The translations under genes and the position numbers were made by a program. From the NCBI RefSeq assembly GCF_050947875.1, contig NW_027460412.1, positions 558,001 to 622,000 of the forward strand: a stretch of DNA of 64,000 nucleotides. The letters run 5' to 3'. Under the pieces are notes generated by a model. The model worked only from the letters and a program-made list of their open reading frames with translations. It was not told the DNA's origin and did no database searches. The DNA comes from Dermacentor variabilis. Taxonomy: Eukaryota; Arthropoda; Arachnida; Ixodida; Ixodidae. Every line of letters begins with the position of its first letter. The first letter of the stretch is position 1. This document shows, piece by piece, positions 35,112 through 45,454 of this stretch.

Positions 35112-35360
35112 AACAGCAACTACCCCGGTCATGCGCTAATTGTGGCCATGCTGTCCCTGCAAACTTCTTAATCTCATCCGCCCGCCTAACTTTCTGCCAC
35201 CCCCTGCTACGCTTCCCCTCTCTTCGAATTCAGTCCATAACCTTTAATGACCATCGGTTATCTTCCCTCCTCATTACATGCCCTGCCCATGCCCATTGTT
35301 CTTGATTTCAAGTAAGATATCATTAACTCGCGTTTGTTCCCTCACCCATCTGCTGTCATC

Positions 35361-36150
35361 CTATCCCCTTAACGTTACACCTATCATTCTTCTTTCCATA
35401 GCTCGATGTGTCGTCTTCAGTTTAAGTAGAACCCTTTTTGTAAGCCTCCAGGTTTCTGCCGCGTAGGTGAGTACTGGTAAGACACACCAGTTATACACTT
35501 TTCTCTTCTTGGATAATGGCAACCTGCTGTTCATGATCTGAGAATGCCTGCCAAACACACCCCAGCCCATTCTTATCCTTTTGATTATTTCGGTCTCATG
35601 ATCCGGACTCGCGGTCACTGCCTGCCCTTAAGTAGATGTATTCCCTTACCCCTTCCAGTGCCTCGCTACCTATCGTAAACTGCTGTTCTCTTCCGAGACT
35701 GTTAAAAATTTCTTTAGTTTTCTGCAGATTAATTTTCAGACCTACCATTCTGCTTTGCCTCTCTGGGTCAGTGAGCATGCATTGAAATTGGTCCCCTGAG
35801 TTACTAAGCAAGGCAATATCATCAGCGAATCGCAAGTAACTAAGGTATTCTCCATTAACTCTTATCCCCAATTCTTCCCAATCCAGGTCTCTGAATACCT
35901 CCTGTAAACATGCTGTGAATAGCGTAGGAGAGTTCGTATCTTCCTCCCTGACACCCTTCTTTATTGGGATTTTGTTGCTTTCTTTATGAAGGACTACGGT
36001 GGCTGTGGAGCCGCTGTAGATATCATTCAGTATTTTTACGTATGGCTCGTCTACACCCCAATTCCATAATGCCTGTATGACTGCTGAGGTTTAGACTGAA
36101 TCAAACACTTTCTTGTAATCAATGAAAGCTATGTATAAGGGGTGGTATTA
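35361..36150 (-). pseudogene. RTE LINE late RT and C-terminal remnant (minus copy)
   Basis: Contains AFIDYKKVFDSV followed by a stop, KIPIKKGV, then FADDIALLSNSGDQFQCM (near 35815), with the catalytic YADD-type box kept as FADD, GLKINLQKTK, and the C-terminal CVLPVLTYAAETWRLTKR. A frameshift near 35610 separates the last part, and further stops follow below 35361. The RT fingers region is deleted upstream. Confidence 0.8.
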
Positions 36151-36216
36151 AAACTAGATCTTTCGTCTCCTGCGATAGCTTACTGGTATCCTGTCTAACG
36201 AAGTTACAACCGACTT

Positions 36217-37082
36217 CTATTGCACACTCCTTAATGATGCCCATAAGTTTTCGTTCATTGCTTCAACACTAAGGTTCTCTTCCCAAATTAAAGCCCTATA
36301 CCTCTTCTGTAGCTTGATCCGAAATTCCTCTATTTTCCCTCTTACCGCTAACTCATTGATCGGCTTCTTATGTACCAGTTTTTCCCATTCCCTCCTCAAG
36401 TCTAGGCTAATTCGAGATCTTACCATCCTATGGTCACTGCAGCGCACCTTGCCGAGCACGTACACATCTTGTATGATGCCAGGGTTAGCACAGGGTATGA
36501 GGTCTATTTCATTTTTAGTCTCGCCATTAGGGCTCCTCCACGTCCACTTTCGGTTATCCCGCCTGCTGAAGAAGGTATTCATTGTCCGCAAATTATTCCA
36601 TTCTGCAAACTCTACTAATCACTCTCTCCTACTATTCCTAGAACCTTTGCCATATTCCCCCACTGACTCTTCTCCAGCCTGCTTCTTGCCTACCCTGGCA
36701 TTGAAGTCGCCCATCAGTATAGTGTATTTTGCTTTGACTTTACCTATAGCCAATTCAACGTCTTCATAGAAGCTTTCGACTTCCTGGTTATCATGACTAG
36801 ATGTAGGGGCGTAGACCTGTATGACCTTCAATTTGTACCTCTTATTTTCACAGCAAGACCTGCCACCCTCTCGTTAATGCTATACAATTCCTGTATGTTA
36901 CCAGCTATATCCTTATTAAACAGGAATCCGACTCCTAGTTCTCGTGCCCGCTTTTTAGCACTGTATGCTTCATTTGTCCTCCCAACCTCACTGAGCTCTA
37001 TTATATCCCATTTAATGCCCACTAATTCCTCCAATAGCCCTGTTAGACTCTCCTCACTAGAAAACGTTCTAGCGTTAAACAT
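36217..37082 (-). pseudogene. RTE LINE endonuclease remnant (minus copy)
   Basis: Begins FNARTFSSEESLTGLLEELV, with WDIIELSEVGR, a region missing from the truncated plus-strand copy. It continues through VIQVYAPTSSHDNQEVES, MGDFNARVGKKQ, RKWTWRSPNGETKNEIDL and CSDHRMV, which keeps the catalytic Asp-His. The expected catalytic Glu motif reads IIELSEV. Frameshifts near 36830 and 36610 break the frame. Confidence 0.8.
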
Positions 37083-37380
37083 TGCCAGGTTCAGATTCCA
37101 ATGGCGGCCTGTCCAGATTCAGAGATTCTTAGCACGCTCTGTTGCATCACAGGTCTGACCGCCGCAATGGTCAGTTGCTTTGTAGCTGCTGGGGACTGAG
37201 GGCCGGGGTTTCATTGTTCTATTCATACAGAAGGTTGTGGCCAAGTACTGCACCAAGGTGGCCAATCCTGCTCTGGTGAGGGAGTGCATTACCGGTTCTG
37301 GTCACCGGGGTCAGGCCACCAGGCCTGTTTATACAGCTGTATCAACATGTGGATTTTTTTTATCCAGTGTAAAATTGCGT

Positions 37381-37458
37381 GGCACCGGGATTTGAACCAC
37401 AGTCTTTTTGCACGTGAGGCAGATGCTCTACCTCTACGCTATCGCATCGGGGCGCAAG
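37381..37458 (-). repeat. tRNA-like sequence upstream of the minus RTE copy
   Basis: On the minus strand: gatagcgtagaggtagagc (D-arm and A-box like), then gactgtggttcaaatcccgg (T-arm with a perfect B-box-like GGTTCAAATCC), ending gtgccacgc. It is not a clean cloverleaf, because the acceptor strands do not pair well, so it is not called a functional tRNA. It sits about 300 bp 5' of the RTE endonuclease and may be the 5' head of that element or a separate SINE. Confidence 0.55.
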
Positions 37459-37464
37459 TAGTAA

Positions 37465-37719
37465 GTAATTATACAGAAAGCGTTTTATTTACTGTAATTG
37501 GAGGATTGGAGTAAATTAGTTCGACCACTCAAGGAGTGGGAATGGTTCAACTGTCAGAACTCCGACAAAAGGACTGGAATCACATAAACCACAACTCTGA
37601 AGGAATGAAGTGGGAATAGAATGGAGAGCCCCCACTCTGCAATTCTGCACCATGCCGATATATCCTGTTCTTGGGCAATGCCAGCGCAGCTCTAGAACCA
37701 CAAAGACGACTGCACTACC
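37465..37719. other. Unassigned sequence
   Basis: No recognised domain. The minus frame 37731-37516 could be an extension of the adjacent gypsy element beyond the integrase zinc domain, but no integrase core motif is readable. Confidence 0.35.
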
Positions 37720-37790
37720 AGGGCGAAACACATCGAAGGCCCGTCAGCTGCTGCATGAGCACGTGCTGCCAACGAGCAATCCTGCACAAC

Positions 37791-37792
<2 letters not shown>

Positions 37793-37821
<29 letters not shown>
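37793..37821. repeat. (TA)n microsatellite
   Basis: About 14 TA dinucleotides exactly at the point where the gypsy integrase reading is lost. Confidence 0.95.
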
Positions 37822-38093
37822 TCGCAAGTTGCGACATAACAGTGCACAAAGCAGTAGAGACCTGGCCAGAAGAACCGGCGTTGTACATGATCGTATGTAT
37901 GCAAAACTTCAAGGTGTCCCACCGTCGGTGCATCGAGAAGTTGTTCAAGAGCAACAGATTGCAGATGATGAGGACGGCCAAGGAGCAACTCAGGGCCATC
38001 AGCGTTCATATTGCGGTGGTAGAGGATGCCGTTGCGCGGCAAGAACATGCGGCATGTGCCGTCAGTGCTGTCGGAGTGATTGCACTCCGGCAA
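37796..38093 (-). pseudogene. Gypsy integrase zinc-binding domain remnant
   Basis: A 99-codon frame reads LPRNGILYHRN, then DAPTVGHLEVLHTYDHVQRR, then FFWPGLYCFVHCYVATC. This is the H-H-C-C zinc domain that precedes the integrase core. After CE it runs straight into a poly Ile-Tyr stretch encoded by (TA)n at 37793-37821, and no DDE core follows. Confidence 0.75.
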
Positions 38094-38189
38094 TGATGGA
38101 CTGTAAGGACTCGTCGCGTTGTTGTTCGGTGCGCATGTCAGTCATGTCAGTGAAAGCCATCACGCAGGTCACCGGATCATGCACAGAAG

Positions 38190-39600
38190 GATCAAGTGGA
38201 TCCACGGGGTGACGAGAGGCAGTTAGTGTCCTTGTGGAGGCATCCAGTCTTGTAATTGACAATAAATGAAAATTCCTGGAGCCACAAAGCCCAGCCACCA
38301 AGCCGTCCTGTCGGGTCCCGGAGGGAAGACAGCCGGCAGAGTGCATGGTGGTCTGCAACGACCGAAAATGTACGGTCGTACAAATATGGCCGGAACTTGA
38401 CGACAGCCCAAACTAAAGCGAAGCACTCCCACTCGGTGATGGGGTAATTTCTCTCGGCAGGTTACAGCAGGCGGCTGGCGTAAGCTATCACGCACTCCTT
38501 ACCATTCTGTTGTTGATCGAGGACAGCGCCGATGCCATGGCCGCTTGCGCCAGTGTGGACTTCGGTCGGTGCAGATGGATCAAAGTGGGCAAGTATGGGA
38601 AGGGTAGTCAGAAACCTGATGAGAGCGGCAAACGCATGAGCCTGCTCCGGGCCCCATGAGAATGGCGTGTTCTTCTTTTTGATCTGTCAAACGCCGAGCA
38701 ATGTTGGCAAGGTTTTTGATGAAACAATGAAAGTAAGAACACAGGCCGAAGAAGCAGCGCACATCAGAACCAGAATGTGGCACAGGGAAACTGCATCTGG
38801 CACGAACTTTTTCCGAATCTGGTTGGACACCGGATGCGTCAATGAGGTGCCCCAACACGGTAATCTGACGGCGCCCAAATTGACACTTCGTGGAGTTGGA
38901 GGCCAGCTTTTCAGAAGACCGCAATAATGGCCGTGAGTCGGGTAAGGCAGCTGCCCAATATGGGAGAAAAAACAGCTTCGTCAAGGTAACAAAGACAGGT
39001 GGTCCATTTGTAGCATCGCAGAAGAGAGTCCATCACAAGTTCAAATGTCGCAGGAGCATTGCATAGGCAAAAGGGCATGCCTTTGAATTGATATAAGCCA
39101 TCCGGTGTGATGAAGGCTGTCTTCTCCAATCATTTCATCAACCGAAATCTGCCAGTAGCTGGATCGAAGATCGATGGACGATAAGTATTTAGCTCTGTGC
39201 AAGTAGTGCAAGGCGTCATCGATGCATGGTAGTGGGTAGACGTCTTTTCGCATGATCACATTTAAATGGCAATAATCGACGAAAATATGCCAGGCACCAT
39301 CTTTCTTTTTTCACACGGACGACAGGCGTAGGGCTGGCTGATGGCTCGATGACCCCTTTGCGGAGTGTTTTGCCCACCTCTGATTGGATGACTCGACGTT
39401 CAGCATGCGGTGCACGATAGGGACACTGACAAATAGGATTTGTGTCTCCAGTGTTTATATGGTAGTGAACAACAGATGTTCAGCCTAAAGGCCTGTTGCC
39501 CAAATCAAAGATTCCACTGTACGATTCAAGCAGGAGAAGTATGTCCTTGGCCTGTGCAGAGGTGAGGTTAAGTGCAGTCATTTTCGCAAAGTCGTCCGTT
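38190..39600 (-). pseudogene. Gypsy reverse transcriptase and RNase H remnant
   Basis: Pre-RT: LTDDFAKMTALNLTSAQAKD, then CPYRAPHAERRVI. RT: VYPLPCIDDALHYLHRAKYL, SSIDLRSSYWQISVDEM (first catalytic Asp), FKGMPFCLCNAPATFE, and YLDEAVF, where the YxDD box has lost its second Asp. Connection: ITVLGHLIDASGVQPDSEKV and FFGLCSYFHCFIKN. RNase [21 protein letters not shown] near 38350, and [15 protein letters not shown] after it. There are frameshifts near 39130, 38990 and 38490 and a stop near 39430. Confidence 0.82.
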
Positions 39601-39639
39601 AACCCTAGCGAAAATTCTAATACAAAAACTAATAGCCTA

Positions 39640-39842
39640 TGAGGTTATTGACACTAATACAGTCTATTATGTCTATTAGTGTATTAGTCTAATAGATATA
39701 TTGGTGTATTGGCCTATTTGTCTGATAGGTCTATTGGTGTATTAGTCTAATAGGTATATCGGCGTATTAGTCTAATAGGTATATCGGCGTACTAGTCTAA
39801 TAGGTATATCTGCGTATTAGTCTAATAGGTCTATTGATGTGA
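39640..39842. repeat. Left subterminal array of palindromic TATTAGTCTAATA motifs
   Basis: Repeated gtattagtctaataggtat units at about 25-bp spacing. The core TATTAGTCTAATA is a near-perfect palindrome. A matching inverted array lies near the other end, so these are candidate transposase-binding or hairpin sites. Confidence 0.7.
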
Positions 39843-41426
39843 AAGAAAAGGTTTCAATGCACCAGTTACAGAATGAAAAACAGGCATAATTGCTAGGAGC
39901 ATTTATTAGCACACAAATATTTTTACAGATTTCTCTTTCGAGATCTTCGTCAGGTCAGCAATCTTGATTGCCAGAGCTTTTACTCCACCACTTCGACCAG
40001 AGAACGTCCTTTCGGAGTGGTCAAAGAAACCTGGGTAGAAACATACACACATATAGAAACATTTAAAAGCAGGGTGCTTGTTCTACCACTAAATGTTTAA
40101 GCAGGCAATATTTGCTTCTAAATTGGAATAATATGGCCCCGTAATTTCCAAACTAATTTTAGGACAAAGTGTGATATGCTTAGTTCGACATGTTTATCAT
40201 AAAGAAAAATGACGCCATCTGATATGACAGAACAACTAGACAGCACATAAAATGCACCAAAGATGTTCTGTGTGTTACATCGAAACTGTAGGCAGATAAG
40301 GAACAACTCTAGACAGAGTTCTTGCACAGCATTGTCGGAAACATGCATGACACTGCTGCTATGCACACAACAATCGGCCCAATCACACTGTACTGAAGTG
40401 GATCCACCATTGGGATAAAAAGAAACAACTTTATACTATACTATAGAAGCATAAATAAGTACAATAGTTACCTCCAAATGGAAAGGAATCGGCGCCGGCG
40501 AAAACACATCACATCGATGCACGCTGATAGATCCACGAAGCACAGGGGTAAAAACAGTTGCCTTCCGTTGTTTTGAAGTCACACAACACTCATATCCAAG
40601 TATTATACTGCAGGAATAAGATTGCGCAGACGCCAGCACCTCGGGTTTCTTAAAAACACATCGTTCATTCACTAAAAATCGCGCACACCTCGCCTTGACA
40701 TGGCAGCCGTCAATGCACACGTGCTGTGCGCAACTACGGCTGAATACGGCTGTACTTTTGCAATCTTCCCGCCTGCCGTGTTCCCTTCTCTGCGATACTG
40801 CTCATTTATGTCAATAAATATTACGGCCTTTTATATGCGGTATTAAGTCATCAATTTAGGTTACAAGTTTAACACTGCTTTATGCGCACTTCAACAGGAG
40901 ATACGGGACTAACGAAACTTCAGTGGCAAACAACTATGGTTGCTGCGATTGCACCATCGTTCGTAAACCCACCGGGCATCGCGACTCTGCCTTGCAGGTC
41001 ACGGCTGGTTGTTCGTTGTGCTTTTTTTTCGTGGCGAAGTATTTGCTGTGTTGTAAACACTAGCTGTTTCCTCACGACTCATCGCGACGAGGCTCAACAA
41101 AGGCCTAGTTATGAGACGTCGCCAGTGAAACAAAATTGGCAAGACCATGTAGGCGCGCGTCCATCGCTTTCGTGTATATCGCTGAGAGATAAACTTAGTG
41201 CGATGAAACTAATACAAACGTACGAATGCTGTGTGCTGCACGTTTTGTACAGCAAAATTCTTAATTATTCAGCGAATAATCAGAGACCTCTCTGCAAATG
41301 GTCCCCAATATAGACTTAATTTTTCATAAACTTTCACCCTCGCATTAAACAAGCAGCAAAAAGGGGCAACAGAATTCAGCAATGCATGTTGCATAACAGA
41401 CCAGCAACAATCTGTATAAAGTTAAT

Positions 41427-41615
41427 AGGACGTATCAGTCTAATAACGAAACTAGCAGACATGCAATACTGTTTGTATAAGACTAATACGCCTAATACAT
41501 AGTCTCTATTGGTCTTATAGGTCAATCAGTACAACTAATAGAAATTTCTATTGGTCTAATACAAAACTTATACAACTAATACAAAACTGTATTAGACTAA
41601 TACAAACTTCTATTA
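41427..41615. repeat. Right subterminal array of TATTAG/CTAATA motifs
   Basis: Repeats of ctaatacaaaact and tattagactaatac, the inverted counterparts of the left array, run up to the right terminal repeat. Confidence 0.65.
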
Positions 41616-41813
41616 GAATTTTTGCTAGGGAAGGAACCAGAGCTGGGCGCTGCGATTGGCACTAATAAACCTCTCTCAGAATTCAGACTCTGAATATCAA
41701 ATTCAGAACCACTAGAAACGCTGTCCAAGAACATGCTGGCCGGAATCACTTGAGGGCACAGGCTGAAATTCAGAAGAGGTAAAACAATGTCATTATTAGT
41801 AACCGTGACCGGT

Positions 41814-42335
41814 TCAAAGCACATCGATGATGGGGCGAAGCACATATTCACCATCAGGAACCTGTGGCTGGGCGGTCAAAGTGACGTAAGTAACTGCTTC
41901 GGGTGACAGACACACATCACGAAGCGAGCACAAGTGCGGTGGGGCGGTGCTCGGAGCATCGGCGAGTTGAGGCAGTTCTAACTGAAGAACGCCGGCGGTG
42001 CAGTCGGGGAGAGCAGAACGAGTGGATAAAAAGTCAAATCCTAGGATAACGTTGTGAGGAAAGATGTTGCTCACAGCAAAGAGAACAGAAGTAGGGCGGC
42101 CAGCTATACTTGCAGTACACATTCCAAGAACCAGCATTCCACCGTCAGCCATATGAAGCACTCGGGCAGCTGCTGGGGTGAGAACCTTCTTTAAACGACT
42201 AAGCAGGCTAGCACTCATCACAGGTATGCGGGCTCCACTGTCGATGAGTTCTTGGACAGCTATGCTGTCTATTTTAACGCCAATTACACTTCTCCTTGTG
42301 TGCATAGACAGAAGATTTGCTGCAGCATTAGGCAA
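41814..42335 (-). pseudogene. Gypsy retropepsin-like aspartic protease remnant
   Basis: A 173-codon frame. VGVKIDS-like sequence leads to QELIDSGARIPVMSASLL, where DSG is the catalytic triad of retropepsins. AGRPTSVLFAVSNIFPHNVILGFDFLSTRSA is the flap to C-terminal psi-loop (ILG.DFL). It ends with DGEYVLRPIIDVL before a stop at 41814. The domain itself is open and looks intact. The link to RT is lost, because a piggyBac-like insertion lies downstream. Confidence 0.8.
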
Positions 42336-42369
42336 TGCACCTCCTCCGAGGGCTGCATTTCTTAGTTTT

Positions 42370-43567
42370 ACGAACGGGTGCGGCTAAACGCCACAGGAGA
42401 CGAAAGGCGACGTGGCTGTGGCGAATGTGAAGATGGGCGACGTGTTTGCGGTGAACGAGACTGGTGTCCGTGCGGCGATGGTGAGCGACTGTACCACATG
42501 TTCCTAGCAGAGTTGGCGCTGTTAGATTTGGCAGTGGGCGAAACATTGCGGGCATTTTCATCAAAACGGCTCAGGTTGGTTGGCATGCGAAGTGTTAAGG
42601 GCCATGAGTTGTGACATATCAGGCGACATGACCAATGCGGCAGCAGGTGAAACATATCGGCTGGTCGTCCGCAGTTCTCTACTCAGTCGGGTTGCGATAA
42701 CGCGGAGAGAAGCGTCGGGGTGGAGCAAAAATAGTAGAAGGGCGTTTGTTAGCTCTGGGATTAGCAACAGCATAGACAGAACGTAAGCCAATGTTTTCAA
42801 GTTCATGGTGAATGATGGCTTGTAAGAAGGGGACTGAAAATGTTGTAGCATCAGGGATAGGCGAACAGAAATGCAGGCGCCATCGCATCCAGTTATCGTC
42901 AACGATTCGCACCACATCCTCCGATGGCGACGCATGCTGCTGTGTGGGCTGATCTTCACACGTTGGCGTTGCAGCAGTAGTGGGAAGTCTGGCGAATGGT
43001 TGCAAGACGCATCGGCTTTTGGCGTGCTGGAATTGTCGGCACTCTTTAAAGATAACATCAACAGTAAAGCAGCTTTTTCACATGAGCAGATTAAAGGCGT
43101 CGTCAGCAACCCTTAAGCACATGCCCGACCTTCTCAGCTTCTGTCATGTCGTGATCGGGTTTGCTTTACGACAAAGTGCTAGCATGTCTTGGATGTACAA
43201 GAGATAGGACTCCGTGGGGGATTGGGTACAGGAGGCCTGTTCCTGTTTTGCGTCAATTTTACGGCCGGCTGGTTTGAAAAAACTCTGTCAACTCCTCTTT
43301 GCATTGGTCCCAGCTGGTTAGCTCCTCTTCATGGTTTTCATACCACACCTTTGCCGTGCCTCTTAAGTAGAACAACAGGTTAACTAGCACACGCGTGGGG
43401 TCCCAGCTGTTGATTCCACTCACACGTTCGTACATAGCCACCCACTTTTCAAGATCGGTGCCATTGGTCCCAGAGAAAATTCCAGGATTCTTGGGTTGCG
43501 CAACCACAACCTTGGCTATGCCTGATGACAAGGTACAGCAAGATGCTACTTTACCCCCAGATGTCAC
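42370..43567 (-). pseudogene. Gypsy gag remnant
   Basis: The frame 43567-43259 has a Gag core: GTNGTDLEKWVAMYERVSGI, then GTAKVWYENHEEELTSWDQC and KEELTEFF. Further on, in shifted frames, come FARLPTTAATPTCEDQPTQQ and FLQAIIHHELENIGL, parts of the Pro-rich linker, and a degraded zinc-knuckle region near 42650 (FHLLPHWSCRLICHN in one frame, where CxxC....H....C would be expected). Ser-Arg-Pro-rich sequence follows. Gag would coat the RNA; this copy is broken by at least three frameshifts. Confidence 0.75.
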
Positions 43568-43570
43568 CTC

Positions 43571-44029
43571 TTATGACATTTCAAGGCAGCGAGACTGAAA
43601 CTGCACTGTATTCAGCGGCACTGACAACCATGATGTAGAGGATTGACTTTCCCCCTATGTACAACACATCAGCAGAATAAGAACAAGGAAATGCACCAAA
43701 CAGGTGCATGGCACTAAACTGGACCCACTACCTGCTGTATGCAAGAGAGAATGAGGAACAATGAGCTTCCCGTTACTCCTGAGCACCTACCTACAACTGC
43801 TTTTATGGGCACAGCATTGAAGCTGCAATTGAGGTAATGCCTAACACCACATGAAATACAAAGCACACTACGTCAACACAGAGAAACCAAAACAACTGCA
43901 CACACTTCTCACCGAAATAGACACAACACCTGCTTTGTTGCATCTGAGCTGAAATGGGTGAATCCCAAACTTTGTGTCACATAACATCCGAAAAAATTAG
44001 CTGCTACGAGAGAACCAATGAGAATAATC
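43571..44029. other. Unassigned sequence
   Basis: Might hold the gypsy leader or LTR, but no TG...CA pair or primer binding site could be recognised. No coding potential. Confidence 0.4.
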
Positions 44030-44345
44030 TGGCGCGCTATGCATGCATCTTTAGCCTAATGGGTAAAGAATTGGGCTGCTGCACTAAGGACCCAGATTAA
44101 CGACCCAACATCAGGCACATTAACTATTATTGAGCCTATCTGACTGGATGTACGAAGAAGACAGGAGACAGCTCATGATAATGCTTTGCATAAGAGACAA
44201 CGAAGCTGAACCCACGTTTTCTGCCTTGTGCTTGCAATGTTCTACCAAGTGAGCTCCAACGGCAGTGGTCCCAATGTCAATTTTCTTGGATAGCTGCGCA
44301 TATGTACTAAGCATAGCCGTGGGAGTGCTAGGCAGCAGCACTCAC
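44030..44345 (+). mobile_element. Possible old tRNA-derived SINE
   Basis: tttagcctaatgggtaaaga resembles a tRNA D-arm and A box, and gacccagattaacgacccaa about 40 bp later resembles a decayed B-box region. A body of about 230 bp follows. No clear tail or target duplication. Confidence 0.35.
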
Positions 44346-45440
44346 AGTTATGATGGCAGACGTGTAGCATCCTTTAAAACACCCACAATACAAAGCACAT
44401 GATCTTAGAAGCTGACAACTGGCTAATAAACACTCTTTTTCTACCATGAGGCCCCAAGGCAGCCGAAATCAAAACATTTGTATCTTATGAGCGAGAAAAA
44501 TCAGGGGAATCATGCAGCACAATTTTTTGTTTATATAACAAGCATGTGATGGCAACAGACAATGAAGCAACAGTGACTATATAGAAAAATGGGTTAGAGC
44601 TGACGACAATCACTGGCAGCTCACACTATAATGCTTTCTCTACAATTTATTTTCTCAAGACATCTGGCAGCAAATCCTCTGGAATCTTCTTCTACTATGT
44701 CTTTTGCAACTGAAATTTTAAATGTGTGTAATACTTCATGGCAACTTAGAACACTTAAATGGTTAAGCATCTCCATACCTTAAATTGGTGGACCAGCTTT
44801 GTCACCTTTCTAGAACAATAACTCTCTGGTGTGATACATCACTCAAACCGACTAATTCTCGCTCAAACCACTACTTATTAAATCTACCTTTAGATGAGCA
44901 GTACCTGCATTAGACACAGCTGCATACCCTTTTAGCAAATGGATATACATACCACGCTCAGACTGAGCAAACCAAACAAACCAACAGCAACCAGTACTTG
45001 TGTCCATTTGTCTTCAACGAGGCAGAGACAGGCCAGGTCTCGATAAACACAACAAATATAAGGTGCAGGCAGAGTAAATAAGCAGAAGCTGTAAAGACAG
45101 CAGCAAAGTGAAACAAATTAGACAAGTTTGCACACAGTCAGCGATCTGGGCCGAGGAAAATTCACAACGTTACTGCCACAATTAGAAGCAAATGTTCCTC
45201 ACGCAACAAGAAGAAACACATTTTAGCTGTAAACAGCACGACTGCGCGGAGTTGGTTGATATTCTAAAAACAGCACAGACAGGGGTGGAGACATCAAAAT
45301 TTCCGTTCATGCGTTTCTTGATTCAAACGTTGCGTCATGCTTCAGGGAGCACGATACACACAGCGGGATTCATATATATCCGATAAATAATTTAATATTA
45401 GCATTACTATACCGAGCAATTTCGGTTTCGGTTTCTGGGC
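44346..45440. other. Unassigned AT-rich sequence
   Basis: Only short frames (for example 45192-45386). No domain, tandem repeat or transposon end recognised. Confidence 0.4.
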
Positions 45441-45454
45441 TCCGGGGGATGCTA

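Larger units (their letters stand above)
35112..37085 (-). mobile_element. RTE-clade LINE, minus-strand copy with internal deletion
   Basis: Same family as 23165-25830. On the minus strand the order is endonuclease (37082 to about 36220), a deletion junction near 36150, late RT and the C-terminal domain (to about 35115). The frame goes from SQETKDL straight to PLYIAFIDYKK-like sequence, so the N-terminal third of RT is missing compared with the other copy. The simple-repeat 3' end is absent, and the element stops within the C-terminal domain. Confidence 0.85.
39603..41630. mobile_element. piggyBac-like non-autonomous DNA transposon (2028 bp)
   Basis: The termini are inverted repeats: CCCTAGCGAAAATTCTAATA at 39603 and its complement with one mismatch ending at 41630. 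The left end is flanked by TTAA (39599-39602). The right end is followed by AA, so it appears to have lost two bases of its TTAA. CCCTAG ends and a TTAA target are the marks of the piggyBac superfamily. Removing the element with one TTAA rejoins the gypsy frame (SSGS-LTDDFAK). The interior shows no recognisable transposase. ORFs at 40118-40366 and 40436-40720 (minus) and 40882-41313 (plus) are unassigned. Confidence 0.78.
37720..43570 (-). mobile_element. Ty3/gypsy retrotransposon, degraded, split by a DNA transposon
   Basis: On the minus strand the element reads gag (43567 to about 42370), retropepsin (42335-41814), a 2028-bp foreign insertion, pre-RT, RT and RNase H (39600-38190), and the integrase zinc domain (to about 37822). 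It ends at a (TA)n tract. No LTR pair was found. Its pol order is gag-PR-RT-RH-IN, as in Ty3/gypsy. All domains carry frameshifts or stops. The gag resembles that at 18051-18443 in type but is a different family. Confidence 0.85.

Noticed and set aside
37381..37458. Functional tRNA gene
   Set aside because: The acceptor stem does not pair and the anticodon arm is degraded. A tRNA-derived repeat is a better fit.
41814..42335. Stand-alone cellular aspartic protease gene
   Set aside because: The frame is open and has DSG, but it lies between gypsy gag and RT in the same orientation, so it is the element's own protease.
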